From: Micromonospora carbonacea
GTDB lineage: Bacteria > Actinomycetota > Actinomycetes > Mycobacteriales > Micromonosporaceae
Direction: 5' to 3'
Assembly: GCF_014205165.1 (NCBI RefSeq)
Contig: NZ_JACHMZ010000001.1
Coordinates: 1,834,001 to 1,898,000 of the forward strand
Length of the DNA: 64,000 nt
Position 1 is the first letter of the stretch. The number at the start of each line of letters is the position of its first letter. The notes beneath the pieces were generated by a model that saw only the letters and a list, made by a program, of their open reading frames with translations, was not told where the DNA came from and made no database searches. Positions 47,064 to 56,199 of this stretch are shown piece by piece. The position numbers and the translations under genes were made by a program.

Positions 47064-48020
47064 ATGGTGGATCACGAGGTCGACACCCCCCGGGGCGCCG
47101 CCGTGGTCGACGCCGACGCGGCCGACCGGCGGGCCGGTCTGCCCACCGACGGCGTGCTCGCCCGCGTCCGGGCCGGCGCGGGCGAGCTCACCGGCGCGCT
47201 ACGCCGCGTCGCCGAGCACGTGCTCAGTGACCCGGAGGCCGCCGCGCGGGCCACCATCGTCGAGCTGGCCGAGCGCAGCGGCACCTCCCCGGCCACCATC
47301 ACCCGGTTCTGCCGCGCGATGGGCTTCGAGGGCTACGCCGACCTGCGCCTCGGCATCGCCGCCGAGACCGGCCGGGCCCGCTCCGCCGGCTGGACCGTCG
47401 ACATCGGCCGGGAGATCCAGCCCGGCGACCCCCTGGAGCGGGTGCTCGGTCAGATCATGGCCGCCGACACCCGGGCCATGCACGACACCGCCGCGCTGCT
47501 CGACCTCGCCCAGGTGGAACGGGCGGCGGTGGCGATCGCCGGGGCCAGCCGGGTCAACATCTTCGGCGCGTCCGGCAGCGCGCTGGTCGGCGAGGAGATG
47601 CAGTTCAGCCTGCACCGCATCGGGGTGGCCGCCTGGGCCTGGAGCGACGTGCACGAGGGGCTGGCCAGCGCCGCGCTGCTCGGCCCCGGCGACGTGGCGC
47701 TCGGCATCTCGCACAGCGGGCAGACCCGGGAGACCATCGAGCTGCTCGCCGAGGCCGGCAGCCGGGGCGCGACCACCGTCGCGCTCACCGGCTTCCCCCG
47801 CTCGCCGCTGGCCGAGCTGGCCGACCTGGTGCTGCTCACCGCCAGTCAGGCCACCACGTTCCGCCCCGACGCGCTGTCGGCCCGGCACCCGCAGCTCGTC
47901 GTGCTCGACCTGCTCTACATCGCCGTCGCCCAGCGCACCCACGACCGCGCCCACGCGGCCTTCCGGCGCACCGCCCAGGCCGTCGACGGGCACAAGGCCG
48001 CGAAGGGGGCCACCGCATGA
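47064..48020 (+). CDS. RpiR/MurR-family regulator (HTH plus SIS domain)
   Basis: The protein has 318 residues. The N-terminal HTH_6 (about residues 55-105: TIVELAERSGTSPATITRFC) is followed by a SIS sugar-phosphate domain (about 150-290: VNIFGASGSALVGEEMQF, ALGISHSGQTRETIEL). RpiR proteins respond to phosphosugars and act as repressors or activators. Here the ligand is probably GlcNAc-6-P or a related amino-sugar phosphate, judging by neighbours. The ATG at 47064 has CGAAAGG before it. The ATGA overlap at 48017-48020 couples it to the next SIS gene. It heads the transporter operon. Confidence 0.88.
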   Translation: MVDHEVDTPRGAAVVDADAADRRAGLPTDGVLARVRAGAGELTGALRRVAEHVLSDPEAAARATIVELAERSGTSPATITRFCRAMGFEGYADLRLGIAAETGRARSAGWTVDIGREIQPGDPLERVLGQIMAADTRAMHDTAALLDLAQVERAAVAIAGASRVNIFGASGSALVGEEMQFSLHRIGVAAWAWSDVHEGLASAALLGPGDVALGISHSGQTRETIELLAEAGSRGATTVALTGFPRSPLAELADLVLLTASQATTFRPDALSARHPQLVVLDLLYIAVAQRTHDRAHAAFRRTAQAVDGHKAAKGATA

Positions 48021-48766
48021 TCAGCGCACAGGGGTACGCCGAGGCCGTCCGGCCCGTCCTCGACCGGGTCGTCGACTCGCAGGCCGGGGCGGTCGGCCGC
48101 GCCGCCGACCTGATCGCCGCCGGCCTGCGCGCCGGCGGGGTGCTCCAGGCGTTCGGCGCCGGCCACTCCGAGGCGTTCGCCGCCGAACTGGTCGCCCGGG
48201 CCGGCGGGCTGGTCCCCACCAACCGGATCTCCCTGCACGACCTCGTGCTGCACGGCGACGCGCCCCGCGCCGTGCTCGCCGACCCCAAGCTGGAACGCGA
48301 CCCGGCCGTCGCCCACCAGCTCTACGCCCTCGCCGCCCCGCAGCCGGGCGACGTCTTCCTGATCGCGTCCCAGTCCGGCATCAACGGCTCGGTGGTCGAG
48401 CTGGCGACGCTGGTCACCGGGCACGGCCACCCGCTGATCGCGGTCACCTCGGTCGAGCACACCTCGCGGGTCGCCCCCCGGCACCCGTCGGGGCGCCGGC
48501 TCGTCGACCTCGCCGACGTCGTGCTGGACAACGGCGCGCCGTACGGTGACGCACTGCTGCCGCTCTCCGGCGGCGGCGCGGTCTGTGCGGTCTCCTCGGT
48601 CACCGCCGCGCTGCTGGCGCAGTTGGTGACCGCGGAGGTCGTACGACGGTTCCACCAGGCCGGGGAGGTACCCCCTATCTACCTCTCCGCCAACGTCCCC
48701 GGTGGGGACGAGCACAACCTCGCCCTCGAGTCGCGGTACGCCGGGCGTCTCCGGCGCACCGCCTGA
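48017..48766 (+). CDS. SIS-domain protein (sugar isomerase-like)
   Basis: The protein has 249 residues. A single SIS domain (GVLQAFGAGHSEAFAAELV, DVFLIASQSGINGSVVEL) with phosphosugar-binding serines belongs to the same group as GmhA- and MurQ-like proteins, without the MurQ etherase signature. It may isomerise, or sense, a phosphorylated amino sugar in the pathway between importer and central metabolism. It starts within the RpiR stop and is 25 bp from the binding-protein gene, so it belongs to the same operon. Confidence 0.8.
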   Translation: MISAQGYAEAVRPVLDRVVDSQAGAVGRAADLIAAGLRAGGVLQAFGAGHSEAFAAELVARAGGLVPTNRISLHDLVLHGDAPRAVLADPKLERDPAVAHQLYALAAPQPGDVFLIASQSGINGSVVELATLVTGHGHPLIAVTSVEHTSRVAPRHPSGRRLVDLADVVLDNGAPYGDALLPLSGGGAVCAVSSVTAALLAQLVTAEVVRRFHQAGEVPPIYLSANVPGGDEHNLALESRYAGRLRRTA

Positions 48767-48791
48767 TTCGACACCTCAAGGAGAGACAACG

Positions 48792-50204
48792 ATGTCGGTT
48801 ACCCCCGAGCACCCGGCCGATCTGAGCCGTCGGACCCTGCTGCGCCGTGCCGCCGCGGCGGGCCTGCTCGTCACCCCCGCCGTGGGCCTGCTCAGCGCCT
48901 GCGCCGGCAGCGAGCCGAGCAAGTCCGACGACACCGGCGTCGCCAAGAGCAAGGACAACCCGTTCGGCGTCAAGGACGGCAGCGCCGTCAAGGTCGTCAT
49001 CTTCAACGGGGGCCTCGGCGACCAGTGGGCCAACGAGGACAAGGCCGTCTTCGCCGCCAAGCACGCGGGCGTGACGGTCAACATGAGCTCCACCCAGAAG
49101 ATCAAGACCGAAGAGCAGCCGAAGATGGCGACGCAGCCGAGCGACCTCGTCATGAACTCGGGCGCCGACATGATGGACATCAGCACCCTGGTCAACGAGG
49201 GCGCGATCGAGCCCCTGGACGACCTGCTCACCGCCCCGGCGTGGGACAGCGAGGGCACCGTCGCCGACACGCTGCTGCCCGGCACCGTCGAGGACGGCAC
49301 CTTCCAGGGCAAGTTCTACGTCGTCAACGTGGCCTTCACCGTGTGGGGCAACTGGTACAACGGGGCGCTGTTCGCCAAGGAGGGCTGGCAGCCGCCGACG
49401 ACGTTCGACGAGTTCTTCGCCCTCGCGCCGAAGATCAAGGCCAAGGGCATCGCCCCGTACGTGCACGACGCCGTGCACGGCTACTACCCGCGCTGGGCGC
49501 TGATGGCGACGATCTGGAAGTCCGCCGGCCGGCAGGCGGTCGTCGACATCGACAACCTGAAGGAGAACGCCTGGAAGGCCGACGGGGTGCTGCCCGCCCT
49601 CCAGGCGTGGGAGAAGCTGGTCAAGGACCGGCTGCTGCTGCCGGGCAACCTCAACCACACCCAGTCCCAGCAGGCGTGGCTCGACGGCAAGGCGGCGTTC
49701 ATCCAGGTCGGCACCTGGCTGAAGAACGAGATGGCGGCGACGATCCCGCCGGGCTTCGAGATGAAGCTGTCGGACTACTGGGGCCTCGGGGCCACCGACA
49801 AGGCGCCCAAGGACGTCTTCGCCGGCGCGGGCGAGGGCCTCGTGGTGCCGAGCAAGGCCCCGAACAAGGCGGCGGCGAAGGAGTTCCTGCGGGCCGTGCT
49901 GTCGAAGTCCGGCTCCGCCAAGTTCGCCGAGCTGACCAAGTCGCTCGCCTCCACCAAGGGCTCCGGCGACGGCGTGCAGGACACGGCGCTGGCCAGCGCC
50001 AACGAGCTGATGCGCAACGCGCCGAAGGACCTGATCAAGACCAAGCTCTTCGACTTCTACGCCGACCTGGACAAGGAGAGCCAGAACCTCTCCGAGGAGC
50101 TGATGGCCGGCCGGCTCACCGCGCAGCAGTTCGTCGACAAGATGCAGGCGGCCGCCGACAAGGTCGCCAAGGACTCGTCGGTCAAGAAGCAGACCCGCGC
50201 CTGA
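48792..50204 (+). CDS. ngcE: ABC sugar-binding lipoprotein, NgcE-like
   Basis: The protein has 470 residues. A twin-arginine-like N-terminus (SRRTLLRRAA) runs into a lipobox LLSAC (Cys near residue 37). The mature part is a CUT1-type solute-binding protein. Landmarks such as NGGLGDQWANEDKAVF and GEGLVVPSKAPNKAAAKEFL match the NgcE (N-acetylglucosamine / chitobiose) group. AAGGAGAGA precedes the ATG at 48792. It is the first transporter gene after RpiR and SIS. Ligand choice between GlcNAc and its oligomers cannot be read from sequence. Confidence 0.82.
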   Translation: MSVTPEHPADLSRRTLLRRAAAAGLLVTPAVGLLSACAGSEPSKSDDTGVAKSKDNPFGVKDGSAVKVVIFNGGLGDQWANEDKAVFAAKHAGVTVNMSSTQKIKTEEQPKMATQPSDLVMNSGADMMDISTLVNEGAIEPLDDLLTAPAWDSEGTVADTLLPGTVEDGTFQGKFYVVNVAFTVWGNWYNGALFAKEGWQPPTTFDEFFALAPKIKAKGIAPYVHDAVHGYYPRWALMATIWKSAGRQAVVDIDNLKENAWKADGVLPALQAWEKLVKDRLLLPGNLNHTQSQQAWLDGKAAFIQVGTWLKNEMAATIPPGFEMKLSDYWGLGATDKAPKDVFAGAGEGLVVPSKAPNKAAAKEFLRAVLSKSGSAKFAELTKSLASTKGSGDGVQDTALASANELMRNAPKDLIKTKLFDFYADLDKESQNLSEELMAGRLTAQQFVDKMQAAADKVAKDSSVKKQTRA

Positions 50205-50246
50205 TCCCGGTGGCGGCCCACTGATCCGTTCGAGAGAGTGAGTGGA

Positions 50247-51188
50247 ATGCGGCACGGTGTCGCGCGCTTCGTCACGGGCTTCCTCGCCCTCCCCGTCGCG
50301 CTGTACCTCTTCTACGTGGTGTGGCCCTTCGCCCAGGCGGCCGGATACTCGCTGACCAACTGGGGCGGCTACTCCGACAAGCAGGAGTTCGTCGGGCTGG
50401 ACAACTACGTCCGGCTGTTCTCCGACGAGCTGATCCGGAAGGCGTTCTGGCACAACGTGTTCTTCCTGGTCACCGTGCCGCTGTTCACGATCGCGCTGGC
50501 CCTGTTCCTCGCGTTCCTGCTCAACGTGGGCGGACGCGAGGACAGGGCCGGCATCCGGGGGGTGTTCGGCTCCGGGCTCTACAAGGTCATCTTCTTCTTC
50601 CCGCAGGTCCTGTCGCTCGTGGTGATCGCCGTGATGTGGCAGCAGATCTACCGGTCGGACAACCAGGGCCTGATCAACGGCCTGCTGATGAAGATCGGGC
50701 TGGTCGACGCCGACAACCCGATCGGGTTCACCGCCGACCCCGAGCCGTTCCTCGGCGTGCCCGCCGTGCTGTGGTGGCTGCTGTTCATCGCCGTGTGGAG
50801 CGGCGCCGGCTTCTACATGGTGCTCTTCTCGGCGGCGATGCAGTCGATCCCGAAGGACATCTACGAGGCGGCCCTCCTCGACGGCGCCGGCCGGTTCGAC
50901 ACGTTCTTCCGGATCACCCTGCCGCTGCTGCGGGACACCATCTCGGTGGCCTGGGTCTACCTGGGCTTCATCGCGCTGGACATGTACGCCCTGGTCTTCG
51001 TCATGACCCCGAGCCAGGGCGGGCCGAACCACGCCAGCGAGATCTTCGCGTCGGTGCTCAACTTCACCGCGTTCCAGAAGGGGCAGTTCGGCTACGCCTG
51101 CGCGATGGGCGTGGCGCTGGCCATCTTCACGATCCTGCTGGCCGCTCTCCAGCTCCGGATCACCCGCCGTGAGCGGATCGAGTACTGA
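50247..51188 (+). CDS. ngcF: ABC sugar permease, NgcF-like (MalF type)
   Basis: The protein has 313 residues with about six membrane helices. The cytoplasmic EAA loop EAALLDGAG (near residue 210) contacts the ATPase. It is paired with NgcG-like to form the channel of the importer. The ATG at 50247 is preferred over a GTG at 50238 because GAGAGAG is well spaced. It follows the binding protein by 42 bp in the same operon. Confidence 0.85.
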   Translation: MRHGVARFVTGFLALPVALYLFYVVWPFAQAAGYSLTNWGGYSDKQEFVGLDNYVRLFSDELIRKAFWHNVFFLVTVPLFTIALALFLAFLLNVGGREDRAGIRGVFGSGLYKVIFFFPQVLSLVVIAVMWQQIYRSDNQGLINGLLMKIGLVDADNPIGFTADPEPFLGVPAVLWWLLFIAVWSGAGFYMVLFSAAMQSIPKDIYEAALLDGAGRFDTFFRITLPLLRDTISVAWVYLGFIALDMYALVFVMTPSQGGPNHASEIFASVLNFTAFQKGQFGYACAMGVALAIFTILLAALQLRITRRERIEY

Positions 51189-51200
51189 GGAGACCCGACG

Positions 51201-52160
51201 ATGAGCACGGTGACCCACCCGTCCGGCGAGCGGGCCCGCCCCGGGCGTCCGGCCCCCCGCCCCGCGCCGAGCCGGGGCCTCGTCAGCCGCGGCCGGGAGC
51301 TGGGCGGGCGCTTCTTCAACGGCTTCTCGCACCTGTTCCTGGTGGTCTGGGCCGTGATGGTGATCTACCCGCTGCTGTGGGTGGTGATGTCGGCGTTCAA
51401 GGACGACTCGGAGGTCATCCGCGAGCCGCTGTCGCTGATCCCCGACAAGCTGCACTGGGACAACTTCACCCGCGCCTGGGGCGAGGGGCACCTCGGCGCG
51501 TTCTTCCTCAACACGCTGCTGGTCCTGGTCGGCAGCGTGTTCCTGACCATGCTGCTCGGCTCGATGGCCGCGTACGTGCTGGCGCGCTACGAGTTCCCCG
51601 GCAACCGGCTGATCTACTACATGTTCCTGTCCGGCCTGACCCTGCCCATCTACCTCGCCGCCGTGCCGCTGTTCAAGGGCGTCTACAACATGGGGATCGT
51701 CCTGCCGCTGCTGGGCCCGAACCGGCACCTCATGCTGATCCTCGTCTACGTCGCCTGGTCGCTGTCGTTCACGGTCTTCTTCATGCACTCGTTCTTCCGC
51801 ACGCTGCCCGACTCGATCGCCGAGGCCGCGATGGTCGACGGGGCCTCGCACAGCCGGCTGTTCTTCAGCATCATGCTGCCGATGGCCAAGCCGGGCCTGA
51901 TCAGCATCGGCATCTTCAACGTCCTCGGCCAGTGGAACCAGTGGTACCTTCCGACGCTGCTGATGCAGTCGGTCGCCGGGGAGCCGAAGAACCAGGTGAT
52001 CGCCCAGGGGCTCATCGAGCTGTCCGTCAACCAGGGCTACAAGTCCGACTGGTCGGGCCTCTTCGCCGGGGTGACCATGGCGATGCTGCCGGTGCTCATC
52101 GTCTACATCGTGTTCCAGCGCCAGGTGCAGTCCGGCCTGACCGCCGGGGTGAGCAAGTAA
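51201..52160 (+). CDS. ngcG: ABC sugar permease, NgcG-like (MalG type)
   Basis: The protein has 319 residues. An N-terminal tail of about 40 residues precedes six helices, and the EAA loop is EAAMVDGAS (near residue 211). It is the second channel subunit. GAGGAGACCCGACG precedes the ATG. No ATPase gene follows, so the importer must borrow one, most likely an MsiK-type ATPase encoded elsewhere (known in Streptomyces). Confidence 0.86.
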   Translation: MSTVTHPSGERARPGRPAPRPAPSRGLVSRGRELGGRFFNGFSHLFLVVWAVMVIYPLLWVVMSAFKDDSEVIREPLSLIPDKLHWDNFTRAWGEGHLGAFFLNTLLVLVGSVFLTMLLGSMAAYVLARYEFPGNRLIYYMFLSGLTLPIYLAAVPLFKGVYNMGIVLPLLGPNRHLMLILVYVAWSLSFTVFFMHSFFRTLPDSIAEAAMVDGASHSRLFFSIMLPMAKPGLISIGIFNVLGQWNQWYLPTLLMQSVAGEPKNQVIAQGLIELSVNQGYKSDWSGLFAGVTMAMLPVLIVYIVFQRQVQSGLTAGVSK

Positions 52161-52190
52161 CCGCCGCGCGGGAGCGTCGTACGGTCGAGG

Positions 52191-52196
52191 CAGAAT
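52191..52196 (+). promoter_or_regulatory. -10-like box of a probable leaderless promoter (polymerase gene)
   Basis: CAGAAT lies 7 nt before the GTG at 52204, with no Shine-Dalgarno sequence. Confidence 0.4.
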
Positions 52197-52203
52197 CGCG
52201 TCC

Positions 52204-53880
52204 GTGCTGGTGGCGGTGGAGGCGGACGACCGGGGTGGGGGAGCGCTGCTGCCCCTCGACCCCGCCGGCCGCCCCACCGGCCCGGCCGAGCGGGTCGCCG
52301 ACCTCGCCGCCGCCGTCGCCGCCCGGGAGGCCGCCGCGCGCCCCCGTTGGGTCTGGGGCAGCGGCGTCACGGTCTACCCGGCGCTGCTGCGCGCCGGGGT
52401 CCGGCTCGACCGCTGCCACGACGTCGAGCTGACCGAGTCGCTGCTGCTCGGGCACGCCGGCCGCTGGGGCGAGCCCCGCTCGCCGGCCGCCGCGTGGGCC
52501 CGGCTGACCGGCGCGCCCGTGCCGCCGGACCCGCCGCCCCGCGCGGCCGAGCCGCCCGGCCACGGCCAGGGCGCGCTCTTCGACACCCTGCCCGGCCCGC
52601 CGGGCCCCGCCGTCGAGGCCCTGGCCCGGGTGTACGCCGACCAGCTCGACCGGATCGCCGCCACCGCCCACCCGGGCCGGTTCCGGCTGCTGGTGGCCGC
52701 CGAGTCGGCCGGCGCGCTGGTCGCGGCGGAGATGGGGGCGGCCGGCCTGCCCTGGCGGGCCGAGGTGCACGACGAGCTCCTCACCGGGCTGCTCGGCGAG
52801 CCGTCCCCGGTCGGCGGCCCGCCCCGCCGGCTGGCCGAGCTGGCCGCCCGCATCGCCGAGGCGTTCGGCCTGCGCCAGGTGCACGCCGACTCCCCGGCCG
52901 AGCTGCTGCGGGCGTTTGCCCGCGCCGGGGTGGAGCTGCCCAACACCCGGGCCTGGGCGCTGCGCGGGGTCGACCATCCGGCGGTGCCGCTGGTGCTGGA
53001 GCACAAGGAGCTCTACCGGATCTGGACGGCGCACGGCTGGGCCTGGCGCGACGCCTGGGTGCGCGACGGCCGGTTCCACCCGGAGTACGTCCCCGGCGGC
53101 GTCGTCTCCGGGCGGTGGGCCACCCGGGGCGGCGGGGCCTTGCAGATCCCCAAGGTGATCCGGCGGGCGGTGGTGGCCGACCCGGGCTGGCGGCTCGTCG
53201 TCGCCGACGCCGGCCAGCTGGAGCCGAGGGTGCTCGCGGCGGTCTCCGGCGACGCCCGGCTGGCCGCGGCCGGCGGGGCGGGCGACCTCTACGCCGCCCT
53301 GGCCCGGGACTCCTTCGGCGGCGACCGGCCCCGGGCCAAGGTGGCCCTGCTCGGTGCCATGTACGGGCAGACCGGCGGGATGGCGGTCCCCGCCCTCGCG
53401 GTGCTGCGCCGCAACTATCCGACGGCCTTCGCGTACGTGGAGGCGGCGGCCCGCACCGGCGAGGCCGGCGGCCTGGTGCGCTCCTGGCTGGGGCGCACCT
53501 GCCCGCCCGGCGCGGCGGGCTTCGCCGACGGCGACGACGCGGGCGTCGACCCGGAGGCGGCGGCCGACCCGCAGGGGCCCCGGGCGCGGGCGGCCCGCTC
53601 CCGGGGCCGGTTCACCCGCAACTTCGTCATCCAGGCCACCGCCGCCGAGTGGGCCTCCACGCTGCTGGCCACGCTGCGCACGGCGCTCGCCGGCAGCGAC
53701 GCCGAGCTGGTCTTCTTCCAGCACGACGAGGTGATCGTGCACTGCCCGGCCGGGCAGGCCGACGCGGTGGCCGAGGCGGTCCGCGCCAGCGGCGAGCGGG
53801 CCACCGCGCTGCTGTTCGGCGACACCCCGGTCCGCTTCCCGCTGGACCTGTCGGTGGTGGCCTGCTACGCGGACGCCTGA
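52204..53880 (+). CDS. PolA-related DNA polymerase with degenerate exonuclease domain
   Basis: The protein has 558 residues. The C-terminal polymerase domain keeps the family A residues: motif A DAGQLEPRVLA, motif B RPRAKVALLGAMYGQT (Lys and Tyr present) and motif C QHDEVIVH. The N-terminal 3'-5' exonuclease-like part (about 1-200) lacks a clear DxE motif I, so proofreading is doubtful. It is much shorter than PolI and lacks the 5' nuclease. Proteins of this kind are annotated in actinomycetes as bifunctional 3'-5' exonuclease/DNA polymerase. Motif A is unusual (SQIE replaced by GQLE), so fidelity or substrate may differ. It stands alone. Confidence 0.82.
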   Translation: MLVAVEADDRGGGALLPLDPAGRPTGPAERVADLAAAVAAREAAARPRWVWGSGVTVYPALLRAGVRLDRCHDVELTESLLLGHAGRWGEPRSPAAAWARLTGAPVPPDPPPRAAEPPGHGQGALFDTLPGPPGPAVEALARVYADQLDRIAATAHPGRFRLLVAAESAGALVAAEMGAAGLPWRAEVHDELLTGLLGEPSPVGGPPRRLAELAARIAEAFGLRQVHADSPAELLRAFARAGVELPNTRAWALRGVDHPAVPLVLEHKELYRIWTAHGWAWRDAWVRDGRFHPEYVPGGVVSGRWATRGGGALQIPKVIRRAVVADPGWRLVVADAGQLEPRVLAAVSGDARLAAAGGAGDLYAALARDSFGGDRPRAKVALLGAMYGQTGGMAVPALAVLRRNYPTAFAYVEAAARTGEAGGLVRSWLGRTCPPGAAGFADGDDAGVDPEAAADPQGPRARAARSRGRFTRNFVIQATAAEWASTLLATLRTALAGSDAELVFFQHDEVIVHCPAGQADAVAEAVRASGERATALLFGDTPVRFPLDLSVVACYADA

Positions 53881-54007
53881 CCTGCCCGCAGGCGGCAGCC
53901 CGGCGGCCCGGGGCGGGCCGGCCCGGGCCGCCCGGCACGGCACCCCGAGTGCGGCAAATATCCGTTTCGCCCCGACACTCATCCCGGGGGTGCTCGTTGC
54001 ACCCGGT

Positions 54008-54616
54008 GTGCGTATCGCAGGAATGATCATCGCGGCGGGCGGCGGACGCCGCCTCGGCGGCCCCGAGGCGTTGCTCCACCAGGGCGACCAGCCCCTGGTG
54101 GACCGCATGATCGACACGATGACCGAGGCGGGCTGCGCGCAGATCGTGGTGGTGCTGGGCGCGGCGGCGGACCAGGTGCGCCAGGCCGCCGACCTGACCC
54201 GGGCCACGGTGGTGGTCAACCGCGCCTGGGGCACCGGCGTCGGCTCGTCGATCCGGGCCGGCCTCGCGGCGCTGACCGACCAGCGGATCGAGGCGGTGGT
54301 CGTGGTCCCGGTGGACATGCCGGGGCTCACCCCGGCGGCCGTGCGGCGGGTCGCCGCGCTGCCGTACCCCGACGTGCTGGTCTGCGCCACCTACGACGGG
54401 CTGCGTGGCTACCCGATGCTGTTCGGCCGCCGGCACTGGTCCGGCATCGCCACCCTGGCCAGCGCCGACGTCGGGGCCCGGCCCTACCTGCTGGCGCACA
54501 AGGACCAGATCGTCGACATCTCCTGCGACTCGGTGGCCGACGGCAGCCGCGTCGACACCCCGGAGCTGATGGCCCTGTACGGCTTGACCGTTCCGCCCCA
54601 GCGCGTCGGCGCGTAG
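54008..54616 (+). CDS. MobA-like nucleotidyltransferase
   Basis: The protein has 202 residues. The N-terminal MIIAAGGGRRLGGPEALL is the nucleotide-binding signature of the MobA/MocA family, and VVPVDMPGL supplies the metal-binding Asp. The members closest in layout (MocA) transfer CMP or GMP to molybdopterin. Whether it serves molybdenum cofactor cannot be said, as no other moa/mob gene is near. The GTG at 54008 is chosen because it places the signature near the N-terminus; a GTG at 53990 would add six residues. Confidence 0.77.
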   Translation: MRIAGMIIAAGGGRRLGGPEALLHQGDQPLVDRMIDTMTEAGCAQIVVVLGAAADQVRQAADLTRATVVVNRAWGTGVGSSIRAGLAALTDQRIEAVVVVPVDMPGLTPAAVRRVAALPYPDVLVCATYDGLRGYPMLFGRRHWSGIATLASADVGARPYLLAHKDQIVDISCDSVADGSRVDTPELMALYGLTVPPQRVGA

Positions 54617-54682
54617 CGCGTTCCCGCGATCGCACGCAGCGTGGTCGAGCGGCGAGTGACGCGGCCCGCCCGGTCGGGGCGA

Positions 54683-55117
54683 TCAGTCGAGGCAGAACTC
54701 GTTGCCCTCGGGGTCGGCCATGACGAGGTGCCCCGCGTCGAGCGGTGCGGCGGGCTCGTGCCGGCGCAACCGGGTCGCGCCGAGGCGGACGAGCCGCTCG
54801 GCCGCCACCTCCAGGGCCGCCATCCGCGCGTCGCCGACCAGCCCCGGGGCCGCCCGCACGTCGAGGTGCACCCGGTTCTTGACCCGCTTGGGCTCCGGCA
54901 CCCGCTGGAAGAACAGCCGCGGCGCGGTGCCGGCGGGGTCGACCACCGCCGAGGCGGAGTCGCGGCGCTCGGGCGGCACGCCCATCGCCTCCAGCGCCTG
55001 CTCCCACGACTCGAAGCCGGGCGGCGGGGCCTGCACCTGATGGCCGAGGGCCGCGGCCCAGAAGGCCGCCAGCGCGGCCGGGTCGGCGCAGTCGAACGTG
55101 ATCTGAACGTCGGTCAT
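54683..55117 (-). CDS. VOC-family (glyoxalase-like) protein
   Basis: The protein has 144 residues. Two beta-alpha-beta-beta-beta modules start at FDCADPAALAAFWAAALG and NRVHLDVRA, and the end is HLVMADPEGNEFCLD. The His and Glu positions suit metal binding. The fold covers glyoxalases, dioxygenases and antibiotic-binding proteins; the substrate is unknown. It is divergent from the WYL regulator, a common arrangement of regulator and target. Confidence 0.83.
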   Translation of the reverse strand: MTDVQITFDCADPAALAAFWAAALGHQVQAPPPGFESWEQALEAMGVPPERRDSASAVVDPAGTAPRLFFQRVPEPKRVKNRVHLDVRAAPGLVGDARMAALEVAAERLVRLGATRLRRHEPAAPLDAGHLVMADPEGNEFCLD

Positions 55118-55178
55118 GGCGTCAGCCTCCGGCATATCGCGGACAGGTACGTTCCTAGATCTGTGCAACGATCGACGG

Positions 55179-56138
55179 GTGACCGTCGAGGCGACGACCG
55201 AGCGGGTGCTGCGGCTGCTGGCGCTGTTGCAGCGGCGACCGTCCTGGACCGCCGCCGAGATCGCCGCCGAGCTGCGGGTCACCGACCGCTCGGTGCGCCG
55301 CGACGTCCAGCGGCTGCGCGCGCTCGGCTACCCGGTGCACGCGGCGGCGGGCGTCGGTGGCGGCTACCGGCTCGGCGCCGGCACCCGGCTGCCGCCGCTG
55401 CTGCTCGACGACGAGGAGGCGATCGCGACGGCGGTGTCCCTGCGGCTGGCCTCGGGCGGCACGGTCGCCGGGGCGCAGGAGGCGGCGCTGCGGGCGCTGG
55501 CCAAGCTCGACCAGGTGCTGCCCGCCCGGCTGCGCGCCGAGGTGCGGGCGGTGCACGCTGCCACCGACACCCTGCTCGGCCCCGGCGTCGAGATCGACGC
55601 GGAGCTGCTGGTGACCCTCGCCCGGGCCTGCCGCGACGCCCTGCGGGTCCGGTTCCGCTACGCCGGCCGCGACGGCGGGGAACGCGACCGCACCGTCGAG
55701 CCGGTGCGGATGGTCACCACCGGCCGCCGCTGGTATCTGATGGCGTGGGACGTCGACCGCGGCGACTGGCGCACGTTCCGGCTGGACCGGATGCGCGAGG
55801 CGGTGGCGACGACGTGGCGCTTCCGGGCGCGGGAGCACCCTGACCCGGTCGCCCACGTGCGGCGGGCCGTGGCCGAGGCGCCGTACCGGCATCTCGCCCG
55901 GGTGCGGGTGCACGCCCCGCCCGACGTGCTGCGGGAGCTGGTGCCGCCGCAGGTGGGGCGGGTCGAGGACGACCGCGACGGCTGGTGCGTGCTCGTCGTC
56001 GGCGGGGACGACCTCGACTGGCTCGCCCTGCACGTGGCCCGGCTCGGCTTCGAGGCGGAGGTGCTGGAGCCGGCGGAGCTGCGGCAGGCCCTCGCCCGGC
56101 TCGCCCGCCGCCTGGCGGCGATGGCCGGCCCCGGCTGA
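55179..56138 (+). CDS. WYL-domain transcriptional regulator (YafY type)
   Basis: The protein has 319 residues. The N-terminal HTH_11 (about residues 6-55: TAAEIAAELRVTDRSVRRDVQRL, quoted in part) is followed by GGGYRLG. A WYL domain (about 145-225, RRWYLMAWD and RTFRLDRM) and a C-terminal WCX extension come next. WYL proteins bind small ligands or nucleic acid and often control nearby genes. The GTG at 55179 gives the usual short N-terminus. Its probable target is the divergent VOC gene. Confidence 0.85.
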   Translation: MTVEATTERVLRLLALLQRRPSWTAAEIAAELRVTDRSVRRDVQRLRALGYPVHAAAGVGGGYRLGAGTRLPPLLLDDEEAIATAVSLRLASGGTVAGAQEAALRALAKLDQVLPARLRAEVRAVHAATDTLLGPGVEIDAELLVTLARACRDALRVRFRYAGRDGGERDRTVEPVRMVTTGRRWYLMAWDVDRGDWRTFRLDRMREAVATTWRFRAREHPDPVAHVRRAVAEAPYRHLARVRVHAPPDVLRELVPPQVGRVEDDRDGWCVLVVGGDDLDWLALHVARLGFEAEVLEPAELRQALARLARRLAAMAGPG

Positions 56139-56144
56139 CGGAAC

Positions 56145-56192
56145 GCGCGCCGGAGCCGCTCGCCGCCGGGCGGACGAACGGCTCCGGCGCGC
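56145..56192. terminator. Strong bidirectional terminator between WYL regulator and GH1 gene
   Basis: GCGCGCCGGAGCCG (56145-56158) and CGGCTCCGGCGCGC (56179-56192) are perfect 14-bp inverted arms around a 20-nt loop. It is the longest perfect stem found in the window. Confidence 0.7.
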
Positions 56193-56199
56193 GGGCCGG

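Noticed and set aside
48675..52370. A 1231-codon open frame antisense to the NgcEFG-like operon
   Set aside because: Composition is His/Arg/Gly/Val-rich with no domain. It is the mirror of a GC-rich coding strand, and the sense genes have complete motifs.
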